A stretch of DNA of 64,000 bases from Acetitomaculum ruminis DSM 5522 (GCF_900112085.1 NZ_FOJY01000009.1:1-64000); one strand, 5' to 3'. Counted from the stretch's first letter, positions 1-9,000 are shown. Numbers and translations: made by a program. Notes: generated by a model from the sequence alone, not told the origin.

Positions 1-201
1 AGCAAGAGACATTGCTTCATTAGGAGTCTGTGAATCAGGGGTTGAAATAAGACGTCCTTCGCGAGTGGCTTTTATCCAACCATTTAGTGTACTTGGAGCA
101 ATACCAAGTTCACGTGCAGCTTTGCTAAGACCAATTTCCTTAGCTAAATTTACAGACTGAACCTTATAATCTGTATCATAGTGTTTCTGATTTCGTGCCA
201 T
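1..201 (-). pseudogene. IS3-family transposase OrfA, N-terminal part (cut by window edge)
   Basis: Reading leftwards from the ATG at 201, the frame gives MARNQKHYDTDYKVQSVNLA followed by a helix-turn-helix segment with KAARELGIAPSTLNGWIK. This is the DNA-binding half of IS3/IS911-type OrfA transposase subunits. A good ribosome site (GGAGGTGC) lies at about 208-215, and a TTGACA-like box lies further upstream near 254-259. The gene runs off the window, so I cannot tell whether the element is intact. It seems to have inserted into, or next to, the second IS3 remnant at 276-682. Confidence 0.75.
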
Positions 202-275
202 TAAAAGCACCTCCTTTTCCTCGTACTATATATCATCATATACGAGTATAAAGTGTCAACAATTATGATACAGCA

Positions 276-440
276 TCAGTCTCTTGCAGATTCAGTTCGA
301 TTAGCGACCTTGTAATAAGTGCTGCGATTAATACCTAACACTTTACACATGAGTTTAATCGGATATTTATTTTGATATTCTGTTATGAAGGCAACGATTT
401 CAATTATTGTTTTCTGGCGAATATGGCTGTAGCTTTTTTT
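276..440 (-). pseudogene. IS3-family OrfB (DDE transposase), N-terminal fragment
   Basis: The minus-strand frame from about 440 down to the stop at 276-278 reads KTIIEIVAFITEYQNKYPIK, then LMCKVLGINRSTYYKVAN. This is the characteristic start of IS3/IS150-group OrfB. Only about 50 residues remain, and none of the DDE catalytic residues are present. It lies in the -1 frame relative to the OrfA at 440-682, across an A-rich slippery run, as in active IS3 elements. It is therefore the broken downstream partner of that OrfA. Confidence 0.7.
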
Positions 441-682
441 TATATTTCATTCTCCATTTCAAGTTCATGCATCTTCTTTTGAAGATCATTGTACTCCTTC
501 ATGGAGATTGTTTGATTTTCATCTACCTCAATAGATGGAGCATAAAGCTTCTTCCATTTGTAGATTGTTTGCTCGACTAAGCCATATTCTTCTGCGAGCT
601 GTTTCGCTGATTTTCCAGATAAATACAAATCAATGATTTGTTGTTTGAATTCTTCAGAGTATCGTTTGCCATTGTGGGCCAT
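440..682 (-). pseudogene. IS3-family transposase OrfA (probably inactive)
   Basis: The product has about 80 residues: a helix-turn-helix of the HTH_Tnp_1 type (KRYSEEFKQQIIDLYLSGKS, LAEEYGLVEQTIYKWKK), then a leucine-zipper-like end (LQKKMHELEMENEI). The ATG at 682 is preferred over one 12 bases upstream because AAAGGATG is correctly spaced from it. Family members normally continue with ILKKA and an A6G slippery site. Here a TAA precedes the A-run, so the programmed frameshift into OrfB would be lost. With OrfB also truncated, the element is almost certainly dead. Confidence 0.7.
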
Positions 683-694
683 TGTGAAACACAT

Positions 695-1490
695 CCTTTC
701 TTTATTATTGATTTTAATGTGTCGTACTTTTCGTGTCCACTAAATCATACTAATAGCAGTATTAAAGAGTTTTGATGAGAGATAGAATGCGGTAATTTTA
801 GAAGGGATAGAGACAATACATTGTAATCAATGTTGTGATTAACTCTAAAGTAAAGATATGAAACAATAAAAAAGTATTTATTTTATGAGTGACTAAAAAA
901 TTCACAAAAAAGTTATTAATATTTAAGTAACATTTGTAAAAAAGTATACTTGAAATATTAATATAATTGTAATACAATAACATTGTTCCAAGTTAATCTA
1001 ATTAATATGTTACCAAGAAACGATAGCATAAAGGATTCTAAATAGCGTTAAATAAGTCTATTATATTATTTCTAATTCGTAATAATCCTTTACTAAAAAA
1101 TAGAATAAATAATTGAAAAGCATACAAAAAGTTTTAGAAGTATGCTCTTTTGAAAGGTTTTAAGATGATATTAAGTGTAATTTGAGGTATATTTTTATGA
1201 TAAATTGAGAAATTTAAGATATGAACTAAATATAATCCAATGGTATTCGCCAAAATCGTTAACTAAGATAAAGGAATTTTTTAATATTTACCTTAGTTGT
1301 ATATGACTTTTACTTGTTAAATAGGAGGGGAAGAGGATATTTTATATCTGACTAGCTTCTTCCATATAATCACTGTAGAAATTTTAATAAATAAAATAAG
1401 GAATTTAACATATATTTTTGTATGTAGCCTTGTTTTCCTGTTGAATTATAGTTTATAAGGTTTATACCAAAACGGATTATAAATATTCTA
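695..1490. other. AT-rich stretch without a recognisable gene
   Basis: About 800 bases of very AT-rich DNA between IS remnants. The longest open frame (a 61-codon minus-strand ORF rich in Ile, Leu, Phe and Tyr near 798-983) has no ribosome site and reads as low-complexity translation. I see no tRNA, no clear promoter-gene pair and no strong hairpin. Confidence 0.6.
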
Positions 1491-1492
1491 TT

Positions 1493-1558
1493 ACTTGATT
1501 TTATAACCAAATATCTAAAATTGTGAGATCGTTTAGGTGTTTGGTTATGAAATCAAGT
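1493..1558 (+). repeat. 24-bp-arm inverted repeat (long hairpin)
   Basis: The left arm at 1493-1516 (ACTTGATTTTATAACCAAAT then ATCT) pairs with the right arm at 1535-1558 across an 18-base loop. The only three differences from perfect pairing are T opposite G. In a + strand transcript these are G.U wobbles, so all 24 positions could pair. No T-run follows, so it is not a standard terminator, and no gene sits close by. Confidence 0.6.
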
Positions 1559-1769
1559 TTAGTATGGGTCTTTACAACATAATAATTCAATTCTGGCATT
1601 CATAAGAAAAAAGATAGCGAATCTATTCTCGTTCGAATTCTAATTCAGAGATATATCAAAAGTCTTTTCTAGCCATAATTATTGTGTTGATCTAAGAATC
1701 TGGATGGAAGTTTTGAGTCTAAAACAGAGTTCGGATTATATATATTCTACAAAATTAAAGAGAAACTCG

Positions 1770-1799
1770 CTCTCCTGAAATAGTTCAGGGGAGTTTTTT
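1770..1799 (+). terminator. Rho-independent terminator
   Basis: A hairpin CTCTCCTGAA / TTCAGGGGAG with an ATAG loop (10 pairs, one G.U) is followed by six T residues. It reads as a + strand terminator but follows no recognisable gene, so it is probably left over from a lost gene or element. Confidence 0.7.
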
Positions 1800-1802
1800 C
1801 TT

Positions 1803-2222
1803 TGCCCTAATACATTAAAACACTTCAAATGCGTTATCCAAAAAATTAAATAAAACATCCTGAGTTTTTGAAATGGATAGTCGGTATACCCTAAACCGTG
1901 AATAAGACAAAAGTAGCACGAAAACATTAACAATAATCTTTTCACCATTATCAAGCAAAAAATTCTATTCTTTCTTTCCAATCAAGCTGAGCTTGTTTCT
2001 CCATACCTGTTTCATATCTTAAGGTTACATTGTTAACATTAGAAGGTCTTCTCTTTTTAAAATAGCTTTCAAATTCCTCATATTTTTTTAGATACAAACA
2101 GAAGTTTACATAGCTGCCAGAATAATTATGATTGTCTACCAGGTATTGCCATAAAACTGACTTGTAATAAAAAATCTGTGGATTATTTGAATCTAACAGT
2201 TCTTTTATGATTCCTTGAATGA
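1803..2222 (-). pseudogene. IS21-family transposase IstA remnant, frameshifted
   Basis: The minus strand from about 2222 reads IIKELLDSNNPQIFYYKSVL, WQYLVDNHNYSGSYVNFCLY, then VTLRYETGMEKQAQLDWKER and EFLLDNGEKIIVNVFVLLLS. This matches the IstA region leading into the catalytic core; the QAQLDWKE segment carries the first acidic residue. One extra T in a T-run near 1960 breaks the frame. The N-terminus, the rest of the DDE core and istB are missing. It abuts the right-hand end of the IS30 element at 2231, so that insertion may have truncated it. Confidence 0.75.
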
Positions 2223-2230
2223 AAAACTAA

Positions 2231-3881
2231 GACCATACTGAAATATCGCTCAATTACATGGAGGCGTTTTTTGACCCTAAAATCACTTAAATTTCAGGTG
2301 TAAGTTTTTATAAAACATGCTAAAATCAAATCATCCGAATGTAGTATGTAATTAAAAAGTGCATAGCAAACAAACGACTCGGCTTTCTTATGCAAAAGTA
2401 AAAGCGACTCGTTTAATTACATAAGTTATGGTCGCAATTACAATCTGCATTCAATCTAAGTTTACTTGTTCTTCAAGAACAGGTCAGGCATTAAGTGGAC
2501 TTCATCTGGCGGGATGAGGTCCATTTTTAATAAATTAAATAATGCCCACATATCCTCGTCATCTTCATTAATAAGTTCATACGGTGCCTTGTTACCTAAG
2601 CTTTGTCTGCGAGTGCTATTGATATGATTCATTAAAAGCGTCATATCATCCTGAGTGTATGGATTCAAGCTCTTTCCTCTCGGAATCACATATCTTATAA
2701 ATTCATGATTCTTCTCTATATGAGGTTTCTGCCAAGAAGCCATTGGATCACAATAAAAAATATTTGTTCTTATGAGATAATCTTCTGTCATTTTCAGGTC
2801 TTCAGGTCTTTTAAATTCACTTCCATTATCAGTCAGGAAAACGGGAAACAACCTCACGAATCTTTCAGTACCTAATCCTCGTTCAAGAAAGTCAAAGACC
2901 ATCTTGACTGATGAAGATGAACCATCCTGCATAAGAAACATCAGCATTATAGAGTTATCTCGAAATATCATTGTGAGAAGTCTTTTGCCTTTTTCTCTAA
3001 CACCTTTAACAGTGTCCATTTCTATGACACTTAGAGCTGAGTACTTCATGAACGATTCAAAATCTTCATAAGTTCGTCCTTCTCGATACTTCAGATTCGC
3101 GAATCCTTTAGATACTCCCTTTGCATTCTTTCTACGCTGGCGATAGCTTGTTTTACGTCTTAAATCGATATTTTTAATAGTTAGCTCTCCAGCATCAATG
3201 TAATTATAGAGACTCCTCAACGATATAGGCATCTCGGCCTCATGCTCCGCATAAATATGTGTCAAAGGTTGTCCTTTTCGCACCAATCTTGTAACAAGCT
3301 TATCAACAAAAACTTTCTGCTCATCCGTCAAACGTATACCTTGGCGACTTTCAGAACGTCTTCTACTTGATGCTGCATCAGCATACTGTGCTGAATAGAT
3401 ATACTTGTCTTTAATACATAATTTTCGCTCTTTGCAGGTGTTACACACATAAGGTGGTCTTTCTGGTTTACGACATGCTACGGATTGGTATTTATCGCAG
3501 ATTTTAGTGCAATTAACGCCTCTACAATGCTTGCAGAAATAATGACAAGCATACTCATCAGCGCCACACATACCCTTTTTTCGACAATTTCTTACCAATC
3601 TACAATCTTTACCTGCAAAATAGGTGTTTCTGATATAAGTTCTATTTTCAAGAACCTCATGCGAAACAGTAGATGGATATCTCCCTATTCTCTTTGCAAT
3701 TTTCTTAAAAGATTCTCCCTTACATAATCCTGTTTCTATTGTTATCCTATCTGTCAGATCTAACTGACCTTTATACATAAAGTTCATATCCGCTCCTATC
3801 CTCAGATAGTAATTGTTATATGAACACTAACAGACCTTATTGCAAGAGTAAACTAGACTTTTTAAGCGATATTCAGTTGTC
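2231..3881 (-). mobile_element. IS30-family insertion sequence
   Basis: The ends form an imperfect terminal inverted repeat: 2231-2250 (GACCATACTGAAATATCGCT) against the complement of 3864-3881 (GACAACTGAATATCGCTT). The single transposase gene fills 2462-3787. About 230 bases downstream of the transposase hold no gene but contain two CGACTCG copies about 40 bases apart. It sits between an istA remnant and an IS3 orfB tail, consistent with insertion into older transposon debris. I could not identify a confident target duplication. Confidence 0.75.
2462..3787 (-). CDS. IS30-family transposase
   Basis: The 441-residue product has an N-terminal helix-turn-helix (KGESFKKIAKRIGRYPSTVS), a cysteine-rich segment with many CxxC-like pairs at about residues 60-130, and a C-terminal RNase-H-fold DDE core. 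The core shows VIEMDTVKG (first Asp), FLTDNGSEF (second Asp) and KPHIEKNHEFIRYVIPRG (Glu). All three acidic residues are present and the length fits the family, so it looks functional. The ATG at 3787 has AGGAG six bases upstream. It catalyses cut-and-join movement of the element at 2231-3881. Confidence 0.95.
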   Translation of the reverse strand: MNFMYKGQLDLTDRITIETGLCKGESFKKIAKRIGRYPSTVSHEVLENRTYIRNTYFAGKDCRLVRNCRKKGMCGADEYACHYFCKHCRGVNCTKICDKYQSVACRKPERPPYVCNTCKERKLCIKDKYIYSAQYADAASSRRRSESRQGIRLTDEQKVFVDKLVTRLVRKGQPLTHIYAEHEAEMPISLRSLYNYIDAGELTIKNIDLRRKTSYRQRRKNAKGVSKGFANLKYREGRTYEDFESFMKYSALSVIEMDTVKGVREKGKRLLTMIFRDNSIMLMFLMQDGSSSSVKMVFDFLERGLGTERFVRLFPVFLTDNGSEFKRPEDLKMTEDYLIRTNIFYCDPMASWQKPHIEKNHEFIRYVIPRGKSLNPYTQDDMTLLMNHINSTRRQSLGNKAPYELINEDDEDMWALFNLLKMDLIPPDEVHLMPDLFLKNK

Positions 3882-3965
3882 AAACTACGGTTTTAATTTT
3901 GCATTCTAGGAGCATTTGTATATTTTTATTTAATACTAATTGTACATAAATTAGTACAACTTTAT

Positions 3966-4210
3966 ACTGGAACTCCATATGACAACGCGCCTATGGAACG
4001 TTATTACAACACCATGAAAGCAGAACTGATTTATCAGTACCACTTTCGCACTGATAAGGAACTCGACGATGTTATCTATCAGTTTGCATATAGTTGGTAC
4101 AACTGTATCCGCCCGCATTCGTACAACGGATATTTAACATCGTTCAAAAAAAGGAGTATGAAGATTGGAATAATTTAGGTAGAGGTGTTACAAAAATGTC
4201 TGACCACTAC
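3966..4210 (+). pseudogene. IS3-family OrfB, C-terminal fragment
   Basis: The + strand frame reads TGTPYDNAPMERYYNTMKAE, then DDVIYQFAYSWYNCIRPHSY and NGYLTSF. This is the end of an IS3 OrfB transposase including its last catalytic Glu (in APMERYYNTMK). After about 4150 the frame is lost, but another frame continues with EDWNNLGRGVTKMSDHY, the usual C-terminal tail, so there is a small frameshift. The first two acidic residues are absent. It is on the opposite strand to the OrfB start at 276-440 and need not come from the same copy. Confidence 0.75.
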
Positions 4211-4239
4211 AGTACATTAGAGGAGATTATATATAATCG

Positions 4240-4408
4240 AGGAGGCTTTTATGACAACGGAACAGAAAAATAAGATGGGTAAATGATTAGAACTGTATTG
4301 CAAGGCTGTAGAAATCCTAAAAAGAAAGCTTATTATCAATAACTTGTATGTGATATAGAAGCTATGGTAAAGTTATTTGAAGAAAATCTAGAGCTAGATG
4401 AATGACAA
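4240..4408 (+). pseudogene. Small conserved-looking ORF with two breaks
   Basis: An ATG with an ideal ribosome site (GAGGAGG) starts MTTEQKNKMGK and then meets TGA. The same frame continues LELYCKAVEILKRKLIINN, and after a second shift another frame reads DIEAMVKLFEENLELDE and stops. The pieces together resemble a decayed 55-residue helical protein. I do not recognise the family. A possible terminator (AACAGGCTA / TAGTCTGTT then T-run) follows at about 4434-4475. Confidence 0.35.
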
Positions 4409-4708
4409 AGTGAATAAGAATGGGCGATGGTAAACAGGCTAACTTTGAAATTGCAAGGATAGTCTGTTTTTTAATTTAATTTGTTTATGCACAATATATG
4501 TGATAATTATCTTATAAAATGAATAATGATGAAATTAATTATGTATAAAAAAGATTTGCGACTTGAAGTTTTTTTTCTGACATAGTTTACCAGCATGTTC
4601 GTTTCATATCTATAATTTAAAAACACAGAATATAGATGAGAATCCTTATAAGATAATAAGAGGAGTGTGCTTGAAGTTAGCAATATAAATCGAGAGATAG
4701 GGGTTTTT

Positions 4709-4869
4709 GAACGCAGTGTAAGCAATCCTCCGCTTCAAAAGCGTAAGCTTTAAGCGGGGGTATAAGTTTACTAGTGTCAGAAGGGGTTAAAGCCCCTTCT
4801 GACAGGTGGCACAAAGTGCCACTGCGTTCATGAGGAAGTAGCGAAGCGGATTCCGAATGTCCGCTTTAC
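4709..4869 (+). repeat. Structured intergenic repeat, copy 1
   Basis: First of five near-identical copies (others start at 13791, 24132, 61232 and 61393). The outer stem GAACGCAGTG / CACTGCGTTC closes a GTAAGC/GTTTAC stem, a CCTCCGCTT / AAGCGGGGG hairpin with an inner GTAA-loop hairpin, a 12-bp TGTCAGAAGGGG hairpin and a GTGGCAC hairpin. A 3' hairpin AAGCGGA / TCCGCTT follows, and the element ends at TTTAC. Differences from copy 2 in stems are C-to-T changes that keep G.U pairing. Confidence 0.85.
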
Positions 4870-4897
4870 AATGGTCATCAAAGCATTTAAACGGCGT

Positions 4898-5220
4898 AAA
4901 TAGATAATTATCCTACTAAGGCTGATTTTTCTTTAGAGTATGTCGGTTGCGAAGAGTTAGATGTATCTTTAAATACTAAGGTTTATGAGAAATACATGGA
5001 ATATTTGATTAGACAAAACCTTTCCGTGGTGAAGGTTTTTGAGAAGTATAATAAGTATTCTTGTAAAAGTGATATTACATCTGCCTGGTTTAAAAAAGAT
5101 AATGGAGATTTTGTAATATATAGGTTAGCTGATAAAAGTATTAGTTTAGAGAGAGGATTTGATATATGTGTTCAATTTGTGAGGATGGCAAGGCATATTT
5201 ATGGATTGATACTAAGTTAG
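4898..5220 (+). pseudogene. Gene fragment of unknown function
   Basis: An open frame runs from a stop at about 4895 to TAG at 5218-5220: YPTKADFSLEYVGCEELDVS, then KVYEKYMEYLIRQNLSVVKV and so on to RHIYGLILS. The first in-frame ATG is at 4996 without a good ribosome site, and codons upstream of it also read like protein. It therefore looks like the surviving middle or end of a larger gene. I do not recognise the family. Confidence 0.3.
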
Positions 5221-5269
5221 GATTTCGTTCTCAGTTAACAATTATGGATATAGATTAAAAATCTCACCA

Positions 5270-5520
5270 TTCGTACAATGAAATGTGACTGTGATCTTAC
5301 AATAAGCCGTGACCAGAACGCCACTATCAACATCTTACATGAAGGATTGCGCATACTAAAGGAATTTTTTGTAGTAGCATAAAACTAAATATATAGTAGG
5401 GATGGGATAGCCCTAACTTATACGCCTGTGGACACTGTGTAAGACGTTGTGTTGCGTATATTCGTAGCCGATGCAGTAGTGGTTGAAACAGGAAGCTCCG
5501 ACTTTTATAAGTCGGAGTAG
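5270..5520 (+). pseudogene. IS200/IS605-type TnpB tail with right-end hairpin
   Basis: The frame reads MKCDCDLTISRDQNATINIL, then HEGLRILKEFFVVA and a stop. RDxNAxxNIxxEGLRIL is the last RuvC motif region of TnpB/IS1341 proteins. Broken frames continue with YTPVDTV and VADAVVVETGSSDFYKSE, typical of the tnpB 3' end. A perfect hairpin CTCCGACTT / AAGTCGGAG (about 5494-5518) matches the right-end hairpin style of these elements. The N-terminal and central parts of TnpB are missing, so the element is inactive. Confidence 0.7.
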
Positions 5521-5521
5521 T

Positions 5522-6595
5522 TCACTTTATTGCCTCATCGTAGAAATTTAGGAATTTTTTAAACAATTTTTTTTCCAGGCGATTACAGTATTTACTACGG
5601 TCCAGATGTTCTTTGTAATATTTGGCCTCGTCTTTTATAAAGCGGTCATGGTTTTCCTTGGCATCCGTATCATAATCCAGATTTGCACGCCAGTTTTGGT
5701 ATTGTTCATTAAATTCGTCCACATAGGTGTTATCCGGGTCAAAGAATAATTTGTTGTGTCCCCTGTCTTTAAATTTTACAAATTTAAAGCGGGGATTATC
5801 TTTATATTTATCATAAAATAAATCATATCCATACTCGGTCATAATTATGTCATCATCTGTACTGTGTACAACCATCACCTGGGCATCTGAAGCCTCAAAA
5901 GCATCTAATGCTGTGTTAACGGCATATTTACCGTAATGAACAAATTCATGAAGCTTAACAAATGGCATTAGGGCATATATAATATTGCCGACAGACTTCT
6001 TACCAAATGATTCAAACATATCCGAGGATTTGTTAAAACCTGCGCCCCCAATAACAGCCTTAATTTCAGGGTGGTAGGTCAGCACATTGTAGGCACTGTA
6101 GGCACCCCAGCTATGTCCAAAAAGAACTATAGGTAAATCAGGAATATCTTCATTTGACTCAATATATGAAATGGCTTTATCTAAATCTACAACACCCTGT
6201 GGTGTACAGCCTATACCATCACCTTCGCTTTTATCGCTTGCAGTGGCATCATAGGCGAAAACGAAATAACCATTTTGGGCGAAATAGTTTGCACAATCCA
6301 TATAGGAATTATGGCCTCCGCCAAATCCGTGAGCGATAATTACAATTCCCCGCTGATGTTCACCGGCACTGTATAAATATCCTGCCAACATCTGTCCTTT
6401 ATCTGACGGAAATGAATATTCCTTGCAGTTAAGTCCATCAAAATCCTCTACACGGAGCTTAGTTAAATCATAAGTTTCGCAACGGATATTAATGTTTTCA
6501 TCATAGATTCTCACACAAAATATTCCCCATCCAACAACTAATAACAGCAATAAACTACTAATAATTATTAGTATTTTTCTTTTACGTTTTTTCAT
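5522..6595 (-). CDS. Membrane-anchored alpha/beta-hydrolase
   Basis: The 357-residue product starts with a basic stretch and one membrane segment (about residues 8-28), so the hydrolase domain should face outside. The fold is clear: HGFGGGH oxyanion region (about 89-95), nucleophile elbow GHSWG with Ser162, acid VVHSTDDD (Asp247-249) and His280 in DRGHNKLFF. The complete triad suggests an active serine esterase, lipase or peptidase; the substrate cannot be read from sequence. It stands alone on the minus strand, flanked by transposon debris and a long spacer. Confidence 0.85.
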   Translation of the reverse strand: MKKRKRKILIIISSLLLLLVVGWGIFCVRIYDENINIRCETYDLTKLRVEDFDGLNCKEYSFPSDKGQMLAGYLYSAGEHQRGIVIIAHGFGGGHNSYMDCANYFAQNGYFVFAYDATASDKSEGDGIGCTPQGVVDLDKAISYIESNEDIPDLPIVLFGHSWGAYSAYNVLTYHPEIKAVIGGAGFNKSSDMFESFGKKSVGNIIYALMPFVKLHEFVHYGKYAVNTALDAFEASDAQVMVVHSTDDDIIMTEYGYDLFYDKYKDNPRFKFVKFKDRGHNKLFFDPDNTYVDEFNEQYQNWRANLDYDTDAKENHDRFIKDEAKYYKEHLDRSKYCNRLEKKLFKKFLNFYDEAIK

Positions 6596-7146
6596 GGCTC
6601 TCCTTTTATAATTTAATTTTAATTAAAAATATCCGTAGACTATTTTAACTGTTCTTATTAATGAAAGCTATAGGAAGATTTTGTATGATTTCTGTTACGG
6701 AAATTTCAGTATTTTTTGTTCTAGGATTATTGAATAATGGATAATTATTTTCTGAAAAAATTCAAGTATACTTTTTGGGTTTTTACAACTGAATAAGTCA
6801 AATACGAAATTTTTTATCTAATCTTGTGTATCGTGGAAAATTGATATTCTTTGAGTTTTGGTTAATAATTGATATTCTACATTATTATATTCTTTATTCT
6901 ATTTTGGTAAAAGGTGTAGCAAAAGAATAGTTATACTATTTTCTGAATTTATTGAAAATAATTATTTGAATTTAAAAATTCCTATTAAAAAAACTTGAAT
7001 ACTTTATGTAATATGCTGAAAATGTGAGGGCAAAGTAAAATATTTTTGTATATTTTCACTTAATGAATGCGTAAATGTATACTATAATTACTCATTGGGT
7101 TCTAATTGTACGCAATGCAACACTAGGATTATTAGAATCTTTAGGG
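6596..7146. other. AT-rich spacer
   Basis: About 550 bases upstream of the hydrolase gene, very AT-rich, with no supported gene. It should hold the promoter of the minus-strand hydrolase, but I cannot single out a convincing -35/-10 pair. Confidence 0.5.
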
Positions 7147-7302
7147 CAGTGTAAACAATATCTTGCTCCTAAGGGTGAGTTTTAAAATAAGACAAAAACT
7201 TACTTGTGATAGAAAATGGCAAAGTTATTTTTGAAATGGAGCAAAAGATGTTTCTGTGTCCATGAGGAAGTAAGGAAGCTGATTTATTAAAGTCCGTTTT
7301 AA
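7147..7302 (+). repeat. Decayed copy of the structured intergenic repeat
   Basis: Aligned to the intact copies, the two ends are still recognisable: CAGTGTAAACAATATC at the start, and CATGAGGAAGTAAGGAAGC then GATTTATTAAAGTCCGTTTT at the end. The central hairpins have lost most pairing. It has the same orientation as the intact copies. Confidence 0.5.
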
Positions 7303-7436
7303 TAAGAGTTTTTATGAAACCTGAAAACAGAATAAAAAAGGTGAGGAGTGAAAAAAAGGGAAACAAACAGGAAAAATATTTATGAGATAATCAGCTCAGA
7401 AAAGATTAAAAAATTATGAAACAAAAGATTTTAAAA

Positions 7437-7662
7437 TTAAAAAACCGTGAAGTAATCATTTTGTGCTTGTGTCAACGGAGCATATCTATCAGGGAAAGCA
7501 TCACCGTTTTCTGAAATAAACATGATACATCAAATCGTACTCATGTTCTTTCCGTTGGAAAAAGATTGTACGCTCTGTTACTTTGGAATTTTCACCACCG
7601 GGTTTCTCAAAAGTTTCATTGAAGACTTTTGTGTTTACGGTGTCTGAATTAGATACATTCAC
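7437..7662 (-). pseudogene. Decayed ORF of unknown function
   Basis: From a GTG at 7662 the minus strand reads VNVSNSDTVNTKVFNETFEK, then TERTIFFQRKEHEYDLMYHV. One frameshift later it continues ISENGDAFPDRYAPLTQAQN to a TAA at 7437. Both pieces have normal coding character, so this is a frameshifted relic. I do not recognise the protein family. Confidence 0.35.
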
Positions 7663-7695
7663 TTCGTTATTTTATGAAACCTGTGTTTGCAAAGC

Positions 7696-7724
7696 AAAAA
7701 AAGAACATCCTGTAAGGATGTTCT
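7696..7724 (-). terminator. Terminator of tRNA-Lys
   Basis: Hairpin AGAACATCC / GGATGTTCT with loop TTACA, followed on the minus strand by a T-run (A-run at 7696-7701). It lies 15 bases beyond the 3' end of the tRNA gene. Confidence 0.85.
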
Positions 7725-7738
7725 TTTCTGTACTATAT

Positions 7739-7810
7739 GAGACATCGGGGATTCGAACCCCGGACAACTTGATTAAAAGTCAAGTGCTCTACCAACTGAG
7801 CTAATATCCC
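7739..7810 (-). tRNA. tRNA-Lys (TTT anticodon)
   Basis: The minus strand gives GGGATATTAGCTCAGTTGGT, an anticodon arm CTTGACTTTTAATCAAG with anticodon TTT, and a T arm CGGGGTTCGAATCCCCG. The acceptor stem GGGATAT / ATGTCTC pairs fully with two G.T wobbles. The 3' CCA is not encoded. A Rho-independent terminator follows directly. It decodes AAA/AAG lysine codons. Confidence 0.97.
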
Positions 7811-8311
7811 ATTCACAAAATGATGAAGATGTCTTTAAGACACCAAGTTAGTATATAGTATAAATGGAAAAAATGCAAGAAAAAAAATCTATAATAATAT
7901 TATTTGATAATGAATTATTTTATGCAAATTAACTATGTTGACACTCCACACAAAACTAAAGTCGTGGGATTCTTGTTTTCTACGACCACTATATTGCTAC
8001 TAAAGTTTTAGTTTTACACGGTCTCCACAAGCTAAAGAAAAATTTCTCTCTTGTGTTAATTCTATATTATTTGTAAATTTCTTAATTTAATACCAATATT
8101 ATATTTTTTAATAAATCTATGTAAGTTCATATTATTATAGAAGTATGGTAGATTTTTTAACATTAATGGTAAAAAAAAGTTATTTTAATCATTTTCAGAA
8201 TAATGCTAACATTCACATATAAGAAGTCGCGATTTAAGAAAATTAACTATAGGAGATTTAAATAATTATGATAAAAATAAAAAAATAGCTTCAATGTCTA
8301 TTTGATAAGGG
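7811..8311. other. Spacer with an IS200/IS605 right-end relic
   Basis: At 7936-8032 the minus strand reads ACGDRVKLKL before stops, then a hairpin-like AATCCCACGACTTTAGTTTT run ending in GTGTCAAC. ACGDRV is the usual C-terminal tail of IS1341-type TnpB, and the hairpin resembles the right end of such elements, so only its last 100 bases survive. The rest of the spacer is AT-rich with nothing identifiable. Confidence 0.45.
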
Positions 8312-8320
8312 GTGATTTTT

Positions 8321-8776
8321 ATGAAAAAGAAGGTTGTAAGTTGTGGAGCGTCTTTTTTAATGATAATGGTATACGTGTTGATAAATGTTATTGCAACACG
8401 TAACGGTTATGAGCAAATTAGCAAAGAATATAACATTAGTTCAATTCTTTCATTTGGTGCATCTATTAAACCACTATTATTTTTGCTAATAGGTTTTGCA
8501 TTAGGAATTATTATCAAGCAATTTGTTAAAATTGAAGGCAATAGGATGGTTTTTTATTTTTTAGGTATTTTTACGGTGGTTATGTAAATAGCTACATTTT
8601 CAATGCTTTCGGATGCTTCATTGATAAATCTTGGTATTAAGGACTTGCTTTATAATATATTTGGAAGTGCATTAATAGAATATATTATTCCAGGTATTAG
8701 TTTTGCTTTTTTACTATGTGGTTTACTGGTAGTAGTTTCATTTCCCTATAAAAAGTTTGGAAATAATCATGAGTAG
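8321..8776 (+). pseudogene. Small membrane protein gene with an in-frame stop
   Basis: The frame starts at ATG 8321 (AAGGGG nine bases upstream; a GTG nine bases earlier is the alternative) and reads MKKKVVSCGASFLMIMVYVL. It has a TAA at 8585-8587. The same frame then stays open to TAG at 8774-8776 (IATFSMLSDASLINLGIKDL and on to FPYKKFGNNHE). The whole would be a protein of about 150 residues with four membrane segments. It looks like a recent nonsense mutation in a four-helix protein, unless the stop is read through. I do not recognise the family. A terminator-like hairpin follows at about 8810-8845. Confidence 0.55.
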
Positions 8777-8895
8777 AAAATAGAAAAGGTAAGTATGATG
8801 GTAGTTATTTAACCGGTTGTTGTAGAAATTCAGCAGCCGGTTTTTTGCGGTGTGCCTTGTAGCGTATCTTTCTAACAGGTGAAAGTCCCCAAAGG

Positions 8896-9000
8896 GGATT
8901 TAATAATTGATTGCATTTAAAAAAACAAAATGGTACATAAGTTGATAATAGGCATTTCCAAATTGGATTTAATTATTAATTGCATTTAAAAAAAACAAAA
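8896..9000 (+). repeat. Pair of 35-bp direct repeats upstream of the BceRS-like genes
   Basis: GGATTTAATAATTGATTGCA followed by TTTAAAAAAACAAAA occurs at 8896-8930 and again at 8965-9000 with two base changes and one extra A. The start-to-start spacing is 69 bases, and the second copy ends about 45 bases before the response-regulator start. It could be regulatory or a simple local duplication. Confidence 0.6.

Noticed and set aside
798-983. 61-codon minus-strand ORF
   Set aside because: Extreme AT bias, no ribosome site and low-complexity hydrophobic content; treated as chance.
7583-7804. 73-codon + strand ORF near tRNA-Lys
   Set aside because: It runs through the tRNA gene and its terminator on the opposite strand and has no ribosome site.
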